Below, in pieces: positions 1-11,730 of a stretch of 64,000 nt of DNA (the first letter of the stretch is position 1; each line of letters begins with the position of its first letter). Made by a program: the position numbers and the translations under genes. The notes beneath the pieces are model-generated. The model saw nothing but the letters and a program-made list of their open reading frames with translations, was not told the DNA's origin and did not search any database. Origin of the DNA: Sabellastarte sp. h YS-2021 (taxonomy: Eukaryota; Annelida; Polychaeta; Sabellida; Sabellidae); contig OZ024928.1 in assembly GCA_964017235.1 (NCBI GenBank), positions 1,426,001 through 1,490,000 of the forward strand. Direction: 5' to 3'.

Positions 1-365
1 GTGTGACCATATCTCAGTGTGACAAGGCTCGAACCCAACACACCCAGATAGGTGAATTGTGGGGTGTTCATGTGAAGTTTTTGTGATTTGATATCAGTGT
101 ATATCATCACTCACATTGTCACATTAAAACCCACCCAATCGTAAGCAAAGTATTCTCAGTGTTCTCACATCCACATCACAGGCTCTGTGAGATTGTCCAC
201 ATCAATCAGCTCACCACTGGCCGACTTTGATATATGTAGCCATGGCCAGAAACTTTCTTTCGTTTGTAAATTTAAGGTTGATTTGTTTTTGAGCAATAAC
301 GGCTTTTAGATATATTTTAATTGTATTTACAAATGGACTCCGAAGATGTGAGAAGCAACATCAAG

Positions 366-377
366 TTTTTTTTTTTT

Positions 378-418
<41 letters not shown>
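366..418. repeat. Poly(T)22-poly(G)31 homopolymer junction
   Basis: Twenty-two T are followed directly by thirty-one G on the plus strand. The same T-then-G order recurs at 48415-48454 and 48605-48623. The true length of such tracts is easily mis-called, so the counts are approximate. Confidence 0.85.
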
Positions 419-421
<3 letters not shown>

Positions 422-660
422 GGAGCTCAAAACTTTCCTGTTTAGACTAGTGTACCCACATCCATAGACACCCTCCCCTGGTGGGCGCTTACTGGATTAC
501 AACATTTGTCCGGTTTTTTTACTAATCCTTTCTAGATTTCAGCACATTAGAGGATCCTCATCAATTTTATGCTATGCAAATGTTTCTATTATTATTATTA
601 TTGATATTAACCAGACCAAACCATCGGATGAAACCATATGGGTATAAATAACTCTATGTT

Positions 661-811
661 GTTGACAGAATGATGTGTCAATGGTTGTGACTGTCAGTAT
701 TGACGCTTCGATGTGTCGACTGTCACCAATGTGTCAGTGAGTATAACCCTGACAATTGATACACTATAATTTGTCAATGAATAATGTCAAGTGTTGACCA
801 GTTGACAGATA
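661..811. repeat. Cluster of TGTCA/TGACA pentamers
   Basis: About nine TGTCA or TGACA pentamers occur in roughly 150 bases, several extended to TGACAG/CTGTCA. They are irregularly spaced, so this is not a simple tandem repeat. TGACAG is the core site of TALE homeodomain proteins (Meis/Prep/TGIF), but binding is only inferred. A decayed minisatellite is the main alternative. Confidence 0.4.
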
Positions 812-2832
812 GCTGTAAGTGAGTTGATGCTATCTGTAATGGCATCATTAAACCCATGTCCCCCCTCTCCTCACAGTGGTATAAAACCCAGTCTTCAGTG
901 TGAAGTAGTTGCTTTCTTTTCTAATTAAATGTAACCCAATCTGTGTCTGTAGTTTTGCCAGCCCAGTTTGTGTATCAGTGTGACAAATACTGTCTCCACA
1001 CTGGCTTAGTGTTTCACAAACATAGCCCACAACTAATTAAGAGAGAGCTGAAGCATGCAGGTTTCCAGTGTCACCCCCTCCTCTCAATAGGTGACAGCCC
1101 TGACTGATACTTTCAACCCAGCATTTGACACGCCCCCAAAAGTTGACTTTCTCAATTATAATTAAATCAACAACATTCAAAATGAGAGAAAAAATGGTGC
1201 AGCTTTCCACAATGTGTGCAGTGTCTGGGGACAGTGGGGTGGAAAATGTGCACATAGACCCCAGAGGAAAGGGTGAGGGGGGGGGGGGGGTCCCAGTCAA
1301 ACCAGAAACTCACAGTCTGAACATATCTGTGTTACATTGCACTTCTCATTCCTGTGGTCTGATCACACTTGAGGTGTCTTTCTTTGACTACATTGATTTG
1401 GGCGAACTTGCCTTTGTATTGCCTTGTAGAGACCCCACCTTGCCGTATAGATACTGATATAGTTATCAATTCAATCAATCATAAGTTCAGGAACTTAACT
1501 TCACAGATTTCAAGTCACTAGACACCAAGGGATTATTCACAAACCATAAGGTCATCATATGAAGGAAGTCAGTTCTCAGATCCGTGCTGTGTCACTGGTA
1601 AGACTGACTGGGGCTAATTAAAACATCTGAAGATGGGGGATTTAGTGAATAAATTTATAGTCATCATAGCATCATTTAATTAATTTATAACCAAGTTTTA
1701 GACAAAAATACATTGTGGGTGTTGGCAGTAATGGATATACATCCTATGAATGAATTCAAAGCTTTGTGAACTGTGTACAGATCCTTCAGCTAAAAATGAC
1801 AATAGTTCTAGTTTTCCAGATAGATGGAAGGTGGGGTGGGGTGACTTAATTCTTTTTTTTTTAATATATCAGCGGTTATCCAGAATTACCCCAGATCCAG
1901 AATAACAGATAAAATCTCAGGGTTTTCTCTGTCAGCAAATTTTTCTATGGTGGTTTCAAAGTAATCCCAGAGTTCTTACAAAGTGTTCACAAGAATGACA
2001 TTTTTCTAATCTTGTCACAAGATCTTTAAAACTCAGAAAAATTAAAAAGATTTAAGATGAAACATTTCTTAGTGAGTTTCTTGTCATTTCCTCAATAAGA
2101 CATTAGGCACGCCCCCCCCCCCCCCCCCCCCCTCCATATCAGTAACACTAAGACAAAGGCGGGACATGGACACCTTCTCAATGCTTTGTCCCCAGCACAA
2201 TTAATGAGGTGTAAATTAAAAAAGCTTTCCTTTCAGGCTTTAAATGGAAATCTTCTCGCATTTTAATACCACATACGTCTAATCACTAGCGTCATATGAC
2301 CCCCAGTGTCACGTGATATATATATTGGATAAAAGATGGCGGCTCTACCCTTGGAACTGAAATGGACGACCATAATTGAGGTTTAAATGAGGGGCTCCAT
2401 TTCAAACTGGAGTGTGCGGCTTCTCACTTAGAGGCCTGGCTACAGGTCTAATTTGTCATGGCATAGCCCAGGAGATCTACAAAAACAAATTCAATTAATT
2501 AAATCAAATTAAAAATGTGAGCTGGGTGTCACGAAGGTGGTCTCTGGTTAACCCAAGAAAAACTCCTGTCTTACAAGATTGGAAGGGGGAGTGTATATTA
2601 AGACTTTCTTAGAAAGATGGATTTCACCTGTTTTAATCATGCTGGAAGAATTCTAGTGTATGACAAGTTGGCAGACTTTAGGGTGGGAATGACAAGTGTT
2701 CTTAGGAAGAAAGGATCCAAAGGGGAAAATACCCAACGTATCCTTGTGTTAAGATATGCAGTTAAATTTTAAGCTTATGACGTCATTTAGTGTGTCATAT
2801 CTGATATATGACTGTGTTATCACCTCATTCAG

Positions 2833-4016
2833 GTGATTTTGTTTCTGCTACATCCGTTTGTCTGTGTTTGTGAGAACTCCAGAAGTGAAGGACAGATCTT
2901 TCTGAAATGTATTATTCAGATAAGACATCAGCTAAGGAAGCAGTGGTTATATTTTGGTAAGGATCTGAATGGATCACAATCTGCACACCAAAAATTCCTG
3001 AATTTTCGGAAACGATCCCTTACAAGACATGTTATACAGCATAAAAATCAGTTTGAATGTTTCACATTTTGCAGGTCCAGCCAAACAAGGACAATGTTAC
3101 TTGCCCTTTTGAAAGTACTGGCTGCTTCGAAATTTAGGTCAGGTTTTGAAATTGCTTTTTTGTTTTAAATAATGCCAAATAAACATGTTGTCCATTTAAA
3201 AATGTGTTTTTAAAGCCAGGGCATCTATTTCAAACAAGACATTTGTGAGACCTGTTTGCCATATCCAAACCATCTCACTTGTTTCAGTAAACATGTGTCT
3301 TCCAGATAAATAAAATAGTGTGACGGCCCATCAGCCCAAAGTGTATTTTCAATACAGGTCTCGCATTATTTTTTCAAAAGGTTGGCCGATCGTGAAAGAT
3401 CCAGGGTTTTTATTGAAAATGGCTTTCAGGGATGAGTTTACTGAAGCCTGGTATCAGTAAGCCAAGGAAAGACAAAATTATTGTGGAGGACAGAAAAAAC
3501 TATTAGATGTAAACATCAACCATACATTAAACTATAAACTGTTTAAACAACATACAAGTATAAATCAAAGTGATACATATATGACAGGAATATATCAAAA
3601 CCTTGGACAACTTTAGATTAGTTAATGTATGAAATAAATAACGAAATCAGGCTACAGAGCTCACGAAGTGTCTGTACAAGTACCATGAAAAATAGCCTGA
3701 TAACAGTTAACAATAAACATACAGCAATATGCAATAAATAATTAAGGCTATAAAGCTCATAATATGTGTTCCACAGTATTTCACTGAAATTTGAACTGAA
3801 ATTTATCATTAATTATCAAAGTTATTTTATGCAACATGTATAAATATGTATATGTAATAGATATATATGTATTTTAAACATAGCCTAATTGAGGTTCATT
3901 TTGTTTATCAAATAAATTCTCGTGAAAATTATTATCTGTACAAATCTAGTAAAACAAAATAACACCCATTGTTCAGTTAAATTGCCACTTTGTCACTGGT
4001 GCTTCTAAGTACACTC
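2833..4016. other. Unassigned AT-rich stretch
   Basis: An open frame of about 110 codons at 2833-3168 has no recognisable domain and no ATG at its 5' end. The rest is AT-rich with no coding, RNA or repeat signal that I can support. Confidence 0.4.
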
Positions 4017-4532
4017 ACATCACATCCACCCTGAGGACACTTCATTGGCTACCCATCAGACAATGTATTAACTTCAAAACCCTAGTTCTGGTGTATAAGT
4101 ACCTCACCACTGGCCAGTATTTTGCACCATATCTCTCCTTGTACAAATCTGCCATGAATACAAGACGTTCCAACCCAAAAAATTTATTCCTCCAGGTTCC
4201 TCATTATTGTGCTTCCATCCATAAATCAAAGGTCCATTTCAACAACAGTTTCTCATATGATGCCCCGAAGTTATGGAATGATCTTCCACATGATATCCGC
4301 AGTGCTCCAAATCTCTCGTGTTTCAAAAGTCGACTAAAAACCTACCTATTTCAGAAATCATTTCCACCATAGCTTCTAACTACCGAACACCGGATCGCCT
4401 CCCTGGGTACGACTTGGAACATGTCTAATGTCTTGATGATTTATGCTTTACGAACTGGATGGTGTGCCTTAGAATCCATAGATACGGAGATTAAGCACTT
4501 GGACAACTGATTGACTGATTGATTGATTGATA
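4017..4532 (+). mobile_element. LINE 3' fragment (CR1/L2-like RT C-terminus)
   Basis: The frame ending at the stop at 4370-4372 encodes the C-terminal tail of a non-LTR retrotransposon polyprotein. It begins with the conserved T-L-x-x-L-H-W-L-P-I-R block, followed by the F-K-x-L-x-L-x-Y-K motif, an R-R-S-x-P segment, an aromatic-rich F-x-N-S-F-S stretch and a final F-K-S-R-L-K-T-Y-L-F. About 130 bp of 3' UTR follow, including a G-C-C-T-T-A-G-A-A-T-C block shared with other LINE ends in this window. It closes with a TTGA microsatellite (4507-4532), the kind of 3' end CR1/L2 elements carry. The RT catalytic domain is absent, so this is an ordinary 5'-truncated copy. Confidence 0.8.
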
Positions 4533-4744
4533 AACTGGAAGCCAAGCAACAATCACTAATTAACAGTGACAACTACTTGTTTGAAGTGTGAGTGAACTCC
4601 AGCTCTGCACTGGCTATTCTTTTCTATACATTTCTATTGTAGTTACCAATGATATAGCTTTGCACTTAACCTGTTCCCAATATATTATTAGCCATGCTCT
4701 TGTTTCTTGTCCTTTGACCCAGTTTAGACAACCTAACATTTTTT

Positions 4745-5830
4745 TGTAGCTGACCAACCTAATTGATTATTTGACACAATTAATAACTGATCTATTTTGT
4801 ATCTGACCATCCTAATTGATTATATGACACAGTTTTTGTAACCTTACCTGATATAGTTATGTCTGAGTGAGTTTCCAACTGACCTACCTTATTGTTCTAA
4901 TTACCTGACATAGTTAAGATAATCCCACCTGACATAGTTCTCTCTGACTGAGTTACAACTGACCTACCTTATTGTTCTAATTACCTGACATAGTTAAGAT
5001 AACCTTACCTGACATAGTTCTCTCTGACTGAGTTACAACTGACCTACCTTATTGTTCTAATTACCTGACATAGTTAAGATAACCTTACCTGACATAGTTC
5101 TCTCTGACTGAGTTACAACTGACCTACCTTATTGTTCTAATTACCTGACATAGTTAAGATAACCTTACCTGACATAGTTCTCTCTGACTGAGTTACAGCT
5201 GACCTACCTTATTGTTCTAATTACCTGACATAGTTAAGATAACCTTACCTGACATAGTTCTCTGTGACTGAGTTACAGCTGACCTACCTTATTGTTCTAA
5301 TTACCTGACATAGTTAAGATAACCTTACCTGACATAGTTCTCTGTGACTGAGTTACAGCTGACCTACTTTATTGTTCTAATTACCTGACATAGTTAAGAT
5401 AACCTTACCTGACATAGTTCTCTCTGACTGAGTTACAACTGACCTACCTTATTGTTCTAATTACCTGACATAGTTAAGATAATCCCACCTGACATAGTTC
5501 TCTCTGACTGAGTTACAGCAGACCTACCTTATTGTTCTAATTACCTGACATAGTTAAGATAACCTTACCTGACATAGTTCTCTGTGACTGAGTTACAGCA
5601 GACCTACCTTATTGTTCTAATTACCTGACATAGTTAAGATAATTCCACCTGACATAGTTCTCTCTGACTGAATAACAGCTGACCTACCTTATTGTTACCT
5701 GACATAGTTAAGATAACCTTACCTGATATAGTTTGTCCGGCTAACCTACCTTGCTCTACTTATCAAACACATTTAAGAGAACCTTTCCTGACATAGTTCT
5801 GCTCACCTTACCTCAATTATCTTGACTGAC
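4745..5830. repeat. 80-bp minisatellite array
   Basis: The decamer GACATAGTTC recurs at exactly 80-bp steps (4931, 5011, 5091, and so on to 5651), giving about ten well-preserved units. More diverged units fringe the array from about 4745 and out to about 5830. Within each unit ACCTGACATAGTT occurs twice, so the 80-mer probably grew from shorter subunits. Unit variants (for example AACCTTACC versus AATCCCACC, and CTCTCTG versus CTCTGTG) are shared between non-adjacent copies, suggesting block duplication. No reading frame crosses it. Confidence 0.95.
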
Positions 5831-6159
5831 TTTTATGTTATAAATGCTTTGTGACTTTGGTGCTACTGTGTGGTTGTTGCTTGGGTTGTGATGCTGATGG
5901 TCTAGCTTACACCAAGAGTATTTCAGGAAAGTATTTACAAAACATCATTGAGAAAACTGTTCATGTGCTTTGCTAACTTTGTTTTGGGAAGATTGTTCAT
6001 TGTATATTTAAAGTTTGGAGAACTGTTGGATTTGTGTTACTTTGCATTGTGAAGACTGGATATTATTATCTTGGAAGATAAATTAAAATAAACATCTCAA
6101 ATTGTCAAATTGACTTTTAATCAACAAAGTGCCACCACCCGGTACCTAAGGACCAAGAG
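5831..6159. other. Short unassigned stretch
   Basis: AT-rich sequence between the minisatellite and a LINE relic. I see no gene or structured feature. Confidence 0.4.
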
Positions 6160-6800
6160 GGAAGGAAACTAAGTTGGGAAACTGGAAGAAAAGAGGTGGG
6201 TTTTGAGGTGTTTTCTGAAAGACACGACAGAGGGGCTATTTCTTATTTGGAAGGGGAATGAGTTCCAAAGAACTCGGGCATAGTGACTGAAAGAATTGGA
6301 AAAATGTCTGACTGATTTATGAACCTTACGGTCGAAAGTGGGGGTGTGAAGGAACTTGAGTTTAGGGGTGCTTCGCCTTGTATTCCTGGAAGTGGTGTAG
6401 GGATGAATTAATTCTCTTAGGTAAACTGGTTGACCCTGGTTGAGAATTTTGTATGTAATCAGACCTATTTTGAATTGTATCCTATATTTGACAGGGAGCC
6501 AGTGGAGTTTTTTCAGTTGAGGGGTAATGTGAGAGTATTTAAAGGAACGGGTGACAACCCTACAGAGTGAGTTTTGGACTAACTGCAATCTTCTTAACTC
6601 AAAATCTGTAAGTGATAAGAATAGGGAATTGCAGTAGTCCAATCTGCTGATCACCAAAGCATTTGCTTAAAGAACTGATGTATTAAGGTCTAGAAGGGGA
6701 CGAATTCTATGAACTCTGGTGGACTTTATGACCCGTGATACATGGTCTGAGAATGAGAAATTGGAGTCGAACACCACTCCGCGGTGGGAATATACTGAAA
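6160..6800 (-). mobile_element. LINE 3' fragment (CR1/L2-like RT C-terminus)
   Basis: The minus-strand frame 6657-6169 encodes the end of a non-LTR RT polyprotein. It starts with a S-R-L-D-Y-C-N-S-L block, then K-K-L-H-W-L-P-V, F-K-I-G-L-I-T-Y-K and the terminal R-K-H-L-K-T-H-L-F. Upstream on the same strand the homology continues (G-V-V-F-D-S-N-F-S-F near 6780), interrupted by an in-frame stop near 6667. The RT palm with its YADD motif is missing, so the copy is 5'-truncated. It is related to, but clearly different from, the fragment at 4017-4532 and the one at 54050-54393. Confidence 0.82.
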
Positions 6801-8009
6801 ATAGCCTGATAATACTGTATTTTTTCAAAGAACAGCCGACCACGGAAATCCTACTAGTACAACTCTGTAGTAAGAGCTGACAGAAACATGTGTCGAAATC
6901 GAAATAAAACAACAAAATGTCAGAGCTGTGAACTAACAGGATTTACCTTCCATCATGCCGGCTGAATACAACACAGAGCAGCCCATTTGCTGCGCCTTTT
7001 ATTGACTAATCAGAGCTAATTTGCATACACCCAACATCGCTTCCGTGGCATGTCGACACAAAGATCACTTACAACATATATAAATAATCGTCGCTGTTGA
7101 ACTCAAAGAGCGATGACGTAATCACACACAAAAATGGACGACACAGTTTCTGACAAATATTCAACAAAAATTAAATAAAATACTGTAAATAACTGCCCTG
7201 ACAACCTTAAGTTTAATATTTGAAATAATCTACACATACAATGTTACAGAATGAGACCTTTCATGACTTTTAGCTTATATAATAAGAAATCTATCGGTCG
7301 CATCAATCTGCAGCAATACTGAATCATTTGTGTACCTTGCGAGATGACAGGATCATCTCCATAGAAAATTTTTTAATTTAAATGATGCACCTTAATAAAA
7401 ATTTATAAAGAATAATGACGGTATTTACCTATGATATGTAAGATCATTATGCCATTTGGAAGAGACAATATATCTACTGAAATGAAAAGGTAACTGGTAA
7501 AACTTTAAATTATAAACTTAAAATTTTGTAACTGGATGGTACCTAGATAAAACTGAACAATTATCTCACTAAAACAATCCAGGTGAAAAAGTGGTCCAAC
7601 TTTAAATTGTAAGATTATTTACCCTGTTCAGTTAGGTGTTGAAATGGTCAGGTCGCTTCAAGACCAAAAGAAGTTTTGATATGTCCAGATATGATTATTA
7701 CTTGGTAGTTTCAAATTGACATTTCACATTTTGAAGGAAACGAATGTTTTTTATGCATCCTTTCCTTTCTTCTTCTGACTGTTTGTCTTAGGTAACTTCC
7801 TATGATAAACTCATCCACACTTTAATCATACTTTATTTTCTTGAAGACATTTTAACAACATTTAAATAATCATAATCACATAGGTTTTACTTAGGAGGTG
7901 ATGAATGACAAAGTTTGCACTAAAATATAACGTGAATACAATCTATTACATCTGGATTCTTCAAGCAATGAAATTGGAATTAATTACATTTAAAGTAATT
8001 AACCCAAAT
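6801..8009. other. Unassigned AT-rich stretch
   Basis: I see no coding, RNA or repeat structure that I can support. Two short stretches are purine- or T-rich. Confidence 0.35.
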
Positions 8010-8275
8010 TCTGTAACCTGTATCCCACCATAACCTGTATCCCCCTCAAATGTGTCTCCCCACCATCACGTCTGTCCCATAATATGTATCTTCACCATAA
8101 CCTGTATCCCCCTCAAATGTGTCTGCCCACCATCATGTCTGTCCCATAACATGTATTCTCACCATAACATGTATCCGCTTCAGAACTTATATCCCTATCA
8201 TAACCTGTATCTCCTTCATAACATGTATCTCCTCCATAACCTGAACATGTATTCCCTTCATAACCTGTATCGTCT
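8010..8275. repeat. Degenerate ~18-bp minisatellite
   Basis: A diverged repeat around CATAACCTGTATCYCC recurs about a dozen times. A 72-bp block containing AACCTGTATCCCCCTCAAATG is itself duplicated (near 8033 and 8100). The 79-codon frame across it is a by-product of the repeat and is not annotated as a gene. Confidence 0.75.
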
Positions 8276-9849
8276 TCTATTACGGCTATGAAATTTTTAA
8301 TTTGTTGAGATAACCTTACTGGGACCAAAAATGTAGTGCTTTACTAATTGTATTTTATCTGATGCTAACTACATAGGTATCCTTGAGAAATTGTACAATA
8401 ACTGTATCCGTGATTAAGGTCAATGTTGTGGCCTTCCCATTTGAATGCAAAACAAGGTTAACACAAACTGTCAAGTATTGATAATAGGACCTGTCAAATA
8501 TTTTAACCTCCGCACCAGGACAGACAATGCTGTGTCCTTGTATGATGACCGTTAGAACTTTTGTAACCTTAAGAATTATTATAAAAGTCACTGGTAAAAT
8601 ATACATTTTATCGGAGGAAAGCTTTAGTAAAATTATCTTTCATCATTGGATCAACTCACATTGCTAAAATGTAAGGATTACTTGAAATACTTGTTAATAT
8701 TTTGGTTTATGTTTGGTTGGAAATAAGTGTTAAAATACTTGTATTTAACTTGAATTATACTGCTGATGTGTGAATTAATTTTATACAAATAAAATGATAG
8801 AAAGTTATATGCTTCTTTTGACTGGAATACATATGGTCCTTAACTATTGAGAATTCCGATCCTGGAGTAATTAGTCTTATTAGGGTTCACAAAGGAGCGG
8901 AAATTTGACCCTAATACTACATATTATGCATTTTCATAATTTTCATAATAATCTTTGTGTCTGACTGCAGCCTCTTTCTGAATTCAGGCTATGTGGCTGT
9001 GAATAATAAACTAGATATAAATTTCAGTGTGAAATAAGCAAAGGCTGTGTTAAGAATTATCCTAAATTGATTTGTTTATTTATTTTAAAATAAAGAGATA
9101 AATAAAATTAATTCTTGCATAATTATAAAACCACATATAAATAACAAGACTATATAACATAGGTAAACGGACAAGGTTTATTAATCAAAGTCAGATATGT
9201 CCGTTGTAGTTTTACACGATAGCTATGTGTCCGTTGATGCACTCACAAAAATATCTCTGATACTATAGGAAGCCACCAAGAGACAAGATTTACCAGAGGT
9301 TTTGAAATACTAATCCTTACTTTCGCAATTTTGGGGGTACATTATTCTTATTGACAGTTTTCTACTTGAAGATTTTACTTAATTGCTTTTTTATTTTTCT
9401 TAAATATGAACATTTTAAGTAACTATATTTCAGGACAATGAGCTTACCAATTAATATTTATTGACATTAATAAATACAAAGTCTGTTCATCCATGTCTTG
9501 AAAAGCTCTTTATTCCATAGCAATGGAATTAATAAAATTGCTTTTGTTTATAATAGCAAAACCAACATCCAAATTTAAGATAATGCAATACATCTCATTG
9601 ACTAGAATTTCATGAAAGGCAGATGTTAATTACAACTATGTACATGTAGCAAGGAGTCCTTTGATGTTTTCCTATAACCTCCTGTGATTCCAAGTTGCTG
9701 CCTTGAATCATAAAATATTCCCTACACTACAGAGAGCTTCAACAAAATACTGCCAATAAAACACCATTTCTCGCTTATAAGTTTTTTTAAATTTTCCCCT
9801 TTAAGTCAGAATGCTGTAATTAAAACTTATATGCTAAAAGATTTTTTGA
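8276..9849. other. Unassigned AT-rich stretch
   Basis: Very AT-rich, with no gene, tRNA or well-formed repeat that I can support. Confidence 0.35.
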
Positions 9850-9973
9850 AAAATAGACACCAATCCACATAGTCCAAGAGTTCGGAGGGGTAGACTTATG
9901 TTTTTGAGCCTGAAAGAATAAATGGTCATTTTTACTATATAAAAGTATGAGAAATTTAAATATGCAAGTCTAA

Positions 9974-10633
9974 AGGGTGTTGCACACAGGAACCGATCCT
10001 ACACGATACGATCAGACAAAATAAATAGCCCATGGTGTTTTACTGTAATGTATGCACACACACTCCGATCCTATCAGATAAGACACTGCAAGACAAGACC
10101 CGACATCTCTAAATTAGAAAAGTTTCTAATTTTTGTCTGGTCGTAGGGAGGGGGAAAGAGGGGGGGGGTTCTCCATTTCTAGAGAACTATGTGTAATAAA
10201 TGCCTTTGAAAACTAAAACAGACTGCATCAATGAAAGGCATAGTCTTACCCAAAGCTCATTTTTTTATATGGAGGTAAAAATACTGGTGGACACGGCCCT
10301 ATCTAATATATACTCTTACATATTTTAGCTTTTAAAGTAATTTACTGATTATTCTGCCTCTCCTAAAACATGCAATACTTCATTATTACACCAGTTATTT
10401 ATATTTTAAAAACATATTGTACATTTTTAAGTTCAGGTAAAGGCTATCCTGTATTTTATATAAATCCAACTTCCTCTTTCAATTGGTACAAGCAAAGTGG
10501 AAAAAGACTGTTGTAAAATATCAAAACAAACGGATCGTGTCGGATCCAGTGTGTTTTACCATGCCTGTCAACATCCAGGCAAACTGTCATTAATATGTCG
10601 GATCGTGTCTGGTCGTTTCCTGTGTGCAACAAC
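9974..10633. mobile_element. 660-bp inverted-repeat (Harbinger-like) MITE
   Basis: The ends form an inverted repeat. The left end is AGGGTGTTGCACACAGGAA and the reverse complement of the right end is AGGTTGTTGCACACAGGAA. Inside the ends the ACGATMCGA motif is also mirrored. It is flanked by TAA (971-973) on the left and TTA (634-636 of the 10-kb block) on the right, and the uninterrupted paralogue near 16285 has a single TTA at this point. That suggests a 3-bp TWA target duplication with one change. There is no transposase frame inside, so it would have depended on another element. Confidence 0.72.
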
Positions 10634-10759
10634 CTTTACAAATGTAAACATCAAACTTCCCTTTGAAAAATTACTTTAAAGGTGGGTACAGTCCGAGTTT
10701 AACACAAATTTTGACCAAAAAAGTCATTTTTGCAGGAACGCATCTGCAGATCATAAAAG

Positions 10760-11655
10760 TGATATTGTAGAGCACCAACTCGTGCTCGGGAACATCTTGA
10801 GATTGTCCTTGCACAAACTCAAGATCTTGAGTTGAGTCAAACATCTCGAAATCGTAGTCTGTGATTTGCTAAACACTTGTGGTACCCTGTCATCTGATTG
10901 GCTGATTTCAGCAACTAAGCCTACTTTGAATTTCAATTGATCTGTACCTTTTTTTTTGCAGTATGAGGAATTCTTTAGTCTTTTGTTCTTTCATAGTTTG
11001 TTTATTTGTTTTTATTTATTTATTTTACCATATATCAGAAATATTTTAACTTTGAACCATTAAATAATTGTGATTATTATATTATTGCAACCAGCTTCTG
11101 TTTTAGAAGTACTAGCAATTATAATTTTAGGGGTAAATATCAATCCACAAAGAGGAATATAAGAAACAATTCCAAAAGTGAAATTCATAATCCACTAAAG
11201 GTGGACATCTGAGAACACACACCAACAATTATAGAAGTGCAATTCACGATCTAAGTGAATCACATCACACAAACAAGAATCTTCAATTAAACAATGAAAG
11301 AGCTACCCATATATTAATGTCCAAAACATCTGACAACACACCTACTATTGTACAAATACAATTCACAAAGTAAGGTAGTGCATCATAGCAACAAAAACTT
11401 TTGATTACATTATCAAGGAGTTTTCTGTTAAACATATTTGTAAAGTTTGGTATAACCCTTTCCTATTTTCAAACAGCGGTGATCAAACAAAGTGGTATTG
11501 TTGACAAATTCATCTTAAGTTTGTGCAGTACAAACCTGAGATGTTTTGCACAATCTCGAAATGTTTGCCTCAAGTCAAGATTTTGACTTTGTGCAAGGAC
11601 AATCTCGAGATGTTTCCGATTGCGAGTTGGGGCCTAACAATATTACTTTCTCAAA
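10760..11655. mobile_element. Foldback/MITE with ~100-bp inverted ends
   Basis: About 100 bp at 10760-10862 match the reverse complement of about 11549-11654. Both arms contain ACATCTYGAGATTGTCCTTGC-like and CAACTCG blocks. The interior is AT-rich and non-coding. Target duplications are not clear to me, and the exact tips are uncertain by about 20 bp. Confidence 0.65.
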
Positions 11656-11730
11656 TCACAGTGTTAAAGATTGTTACAATGTATTACCATGATCCCTGTA
11701 AGATTTAATGTGAATCTTCAATTTCTTTTT

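Larger units (their letters stand above)
1..2832. other. Non-coding AT-rich stretch with homopolymers
   Basis: I recognise no gene here. The short reading frames have no recognisable domains. The stretch contains a T22-G31 homopolymer (366-418), a short ATT microsatellite near 583-601, a G14 run (1277-1290), a C21 run (2112-2132) and a dense cluster of TGTCA/TGACA pentamers (661-811). A perfect TGACGTCA (CRE-like) site lies near 2778. Confidence 0.5.
9850..11730 (+). repeat. Interspersed repeat copy interrupted by two insertions
   Basis: The pieces 9880-9973, 10634-10740 and about 11670-11730 line up in order with the reverse complement of 16090-16400, where the same sequence is continuous. 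Shared landmarks are GTCCAAGAGTTC, ATATGCAAGTCT, ATCAAACTTCCCTTTG and ATCCCTGTAAGAT. The copy here has been split by an inverted-repeat element at 9974-10633 and a second one at about 10760-11655. The nature of the host repeat itself is unknown. Confidence 0.7.

Noticed and set aside
2833..3168. 111-codon frame
   Set aside because: No ATG at its 5' end and no recognisable domain; probably chance.
8052..8291. 79-codon plus-strand frame with repeated His/Tyr/Leu
   Set aside because: It follows the 18-bp minisatellite periodicity and changes frame content with the repeat.
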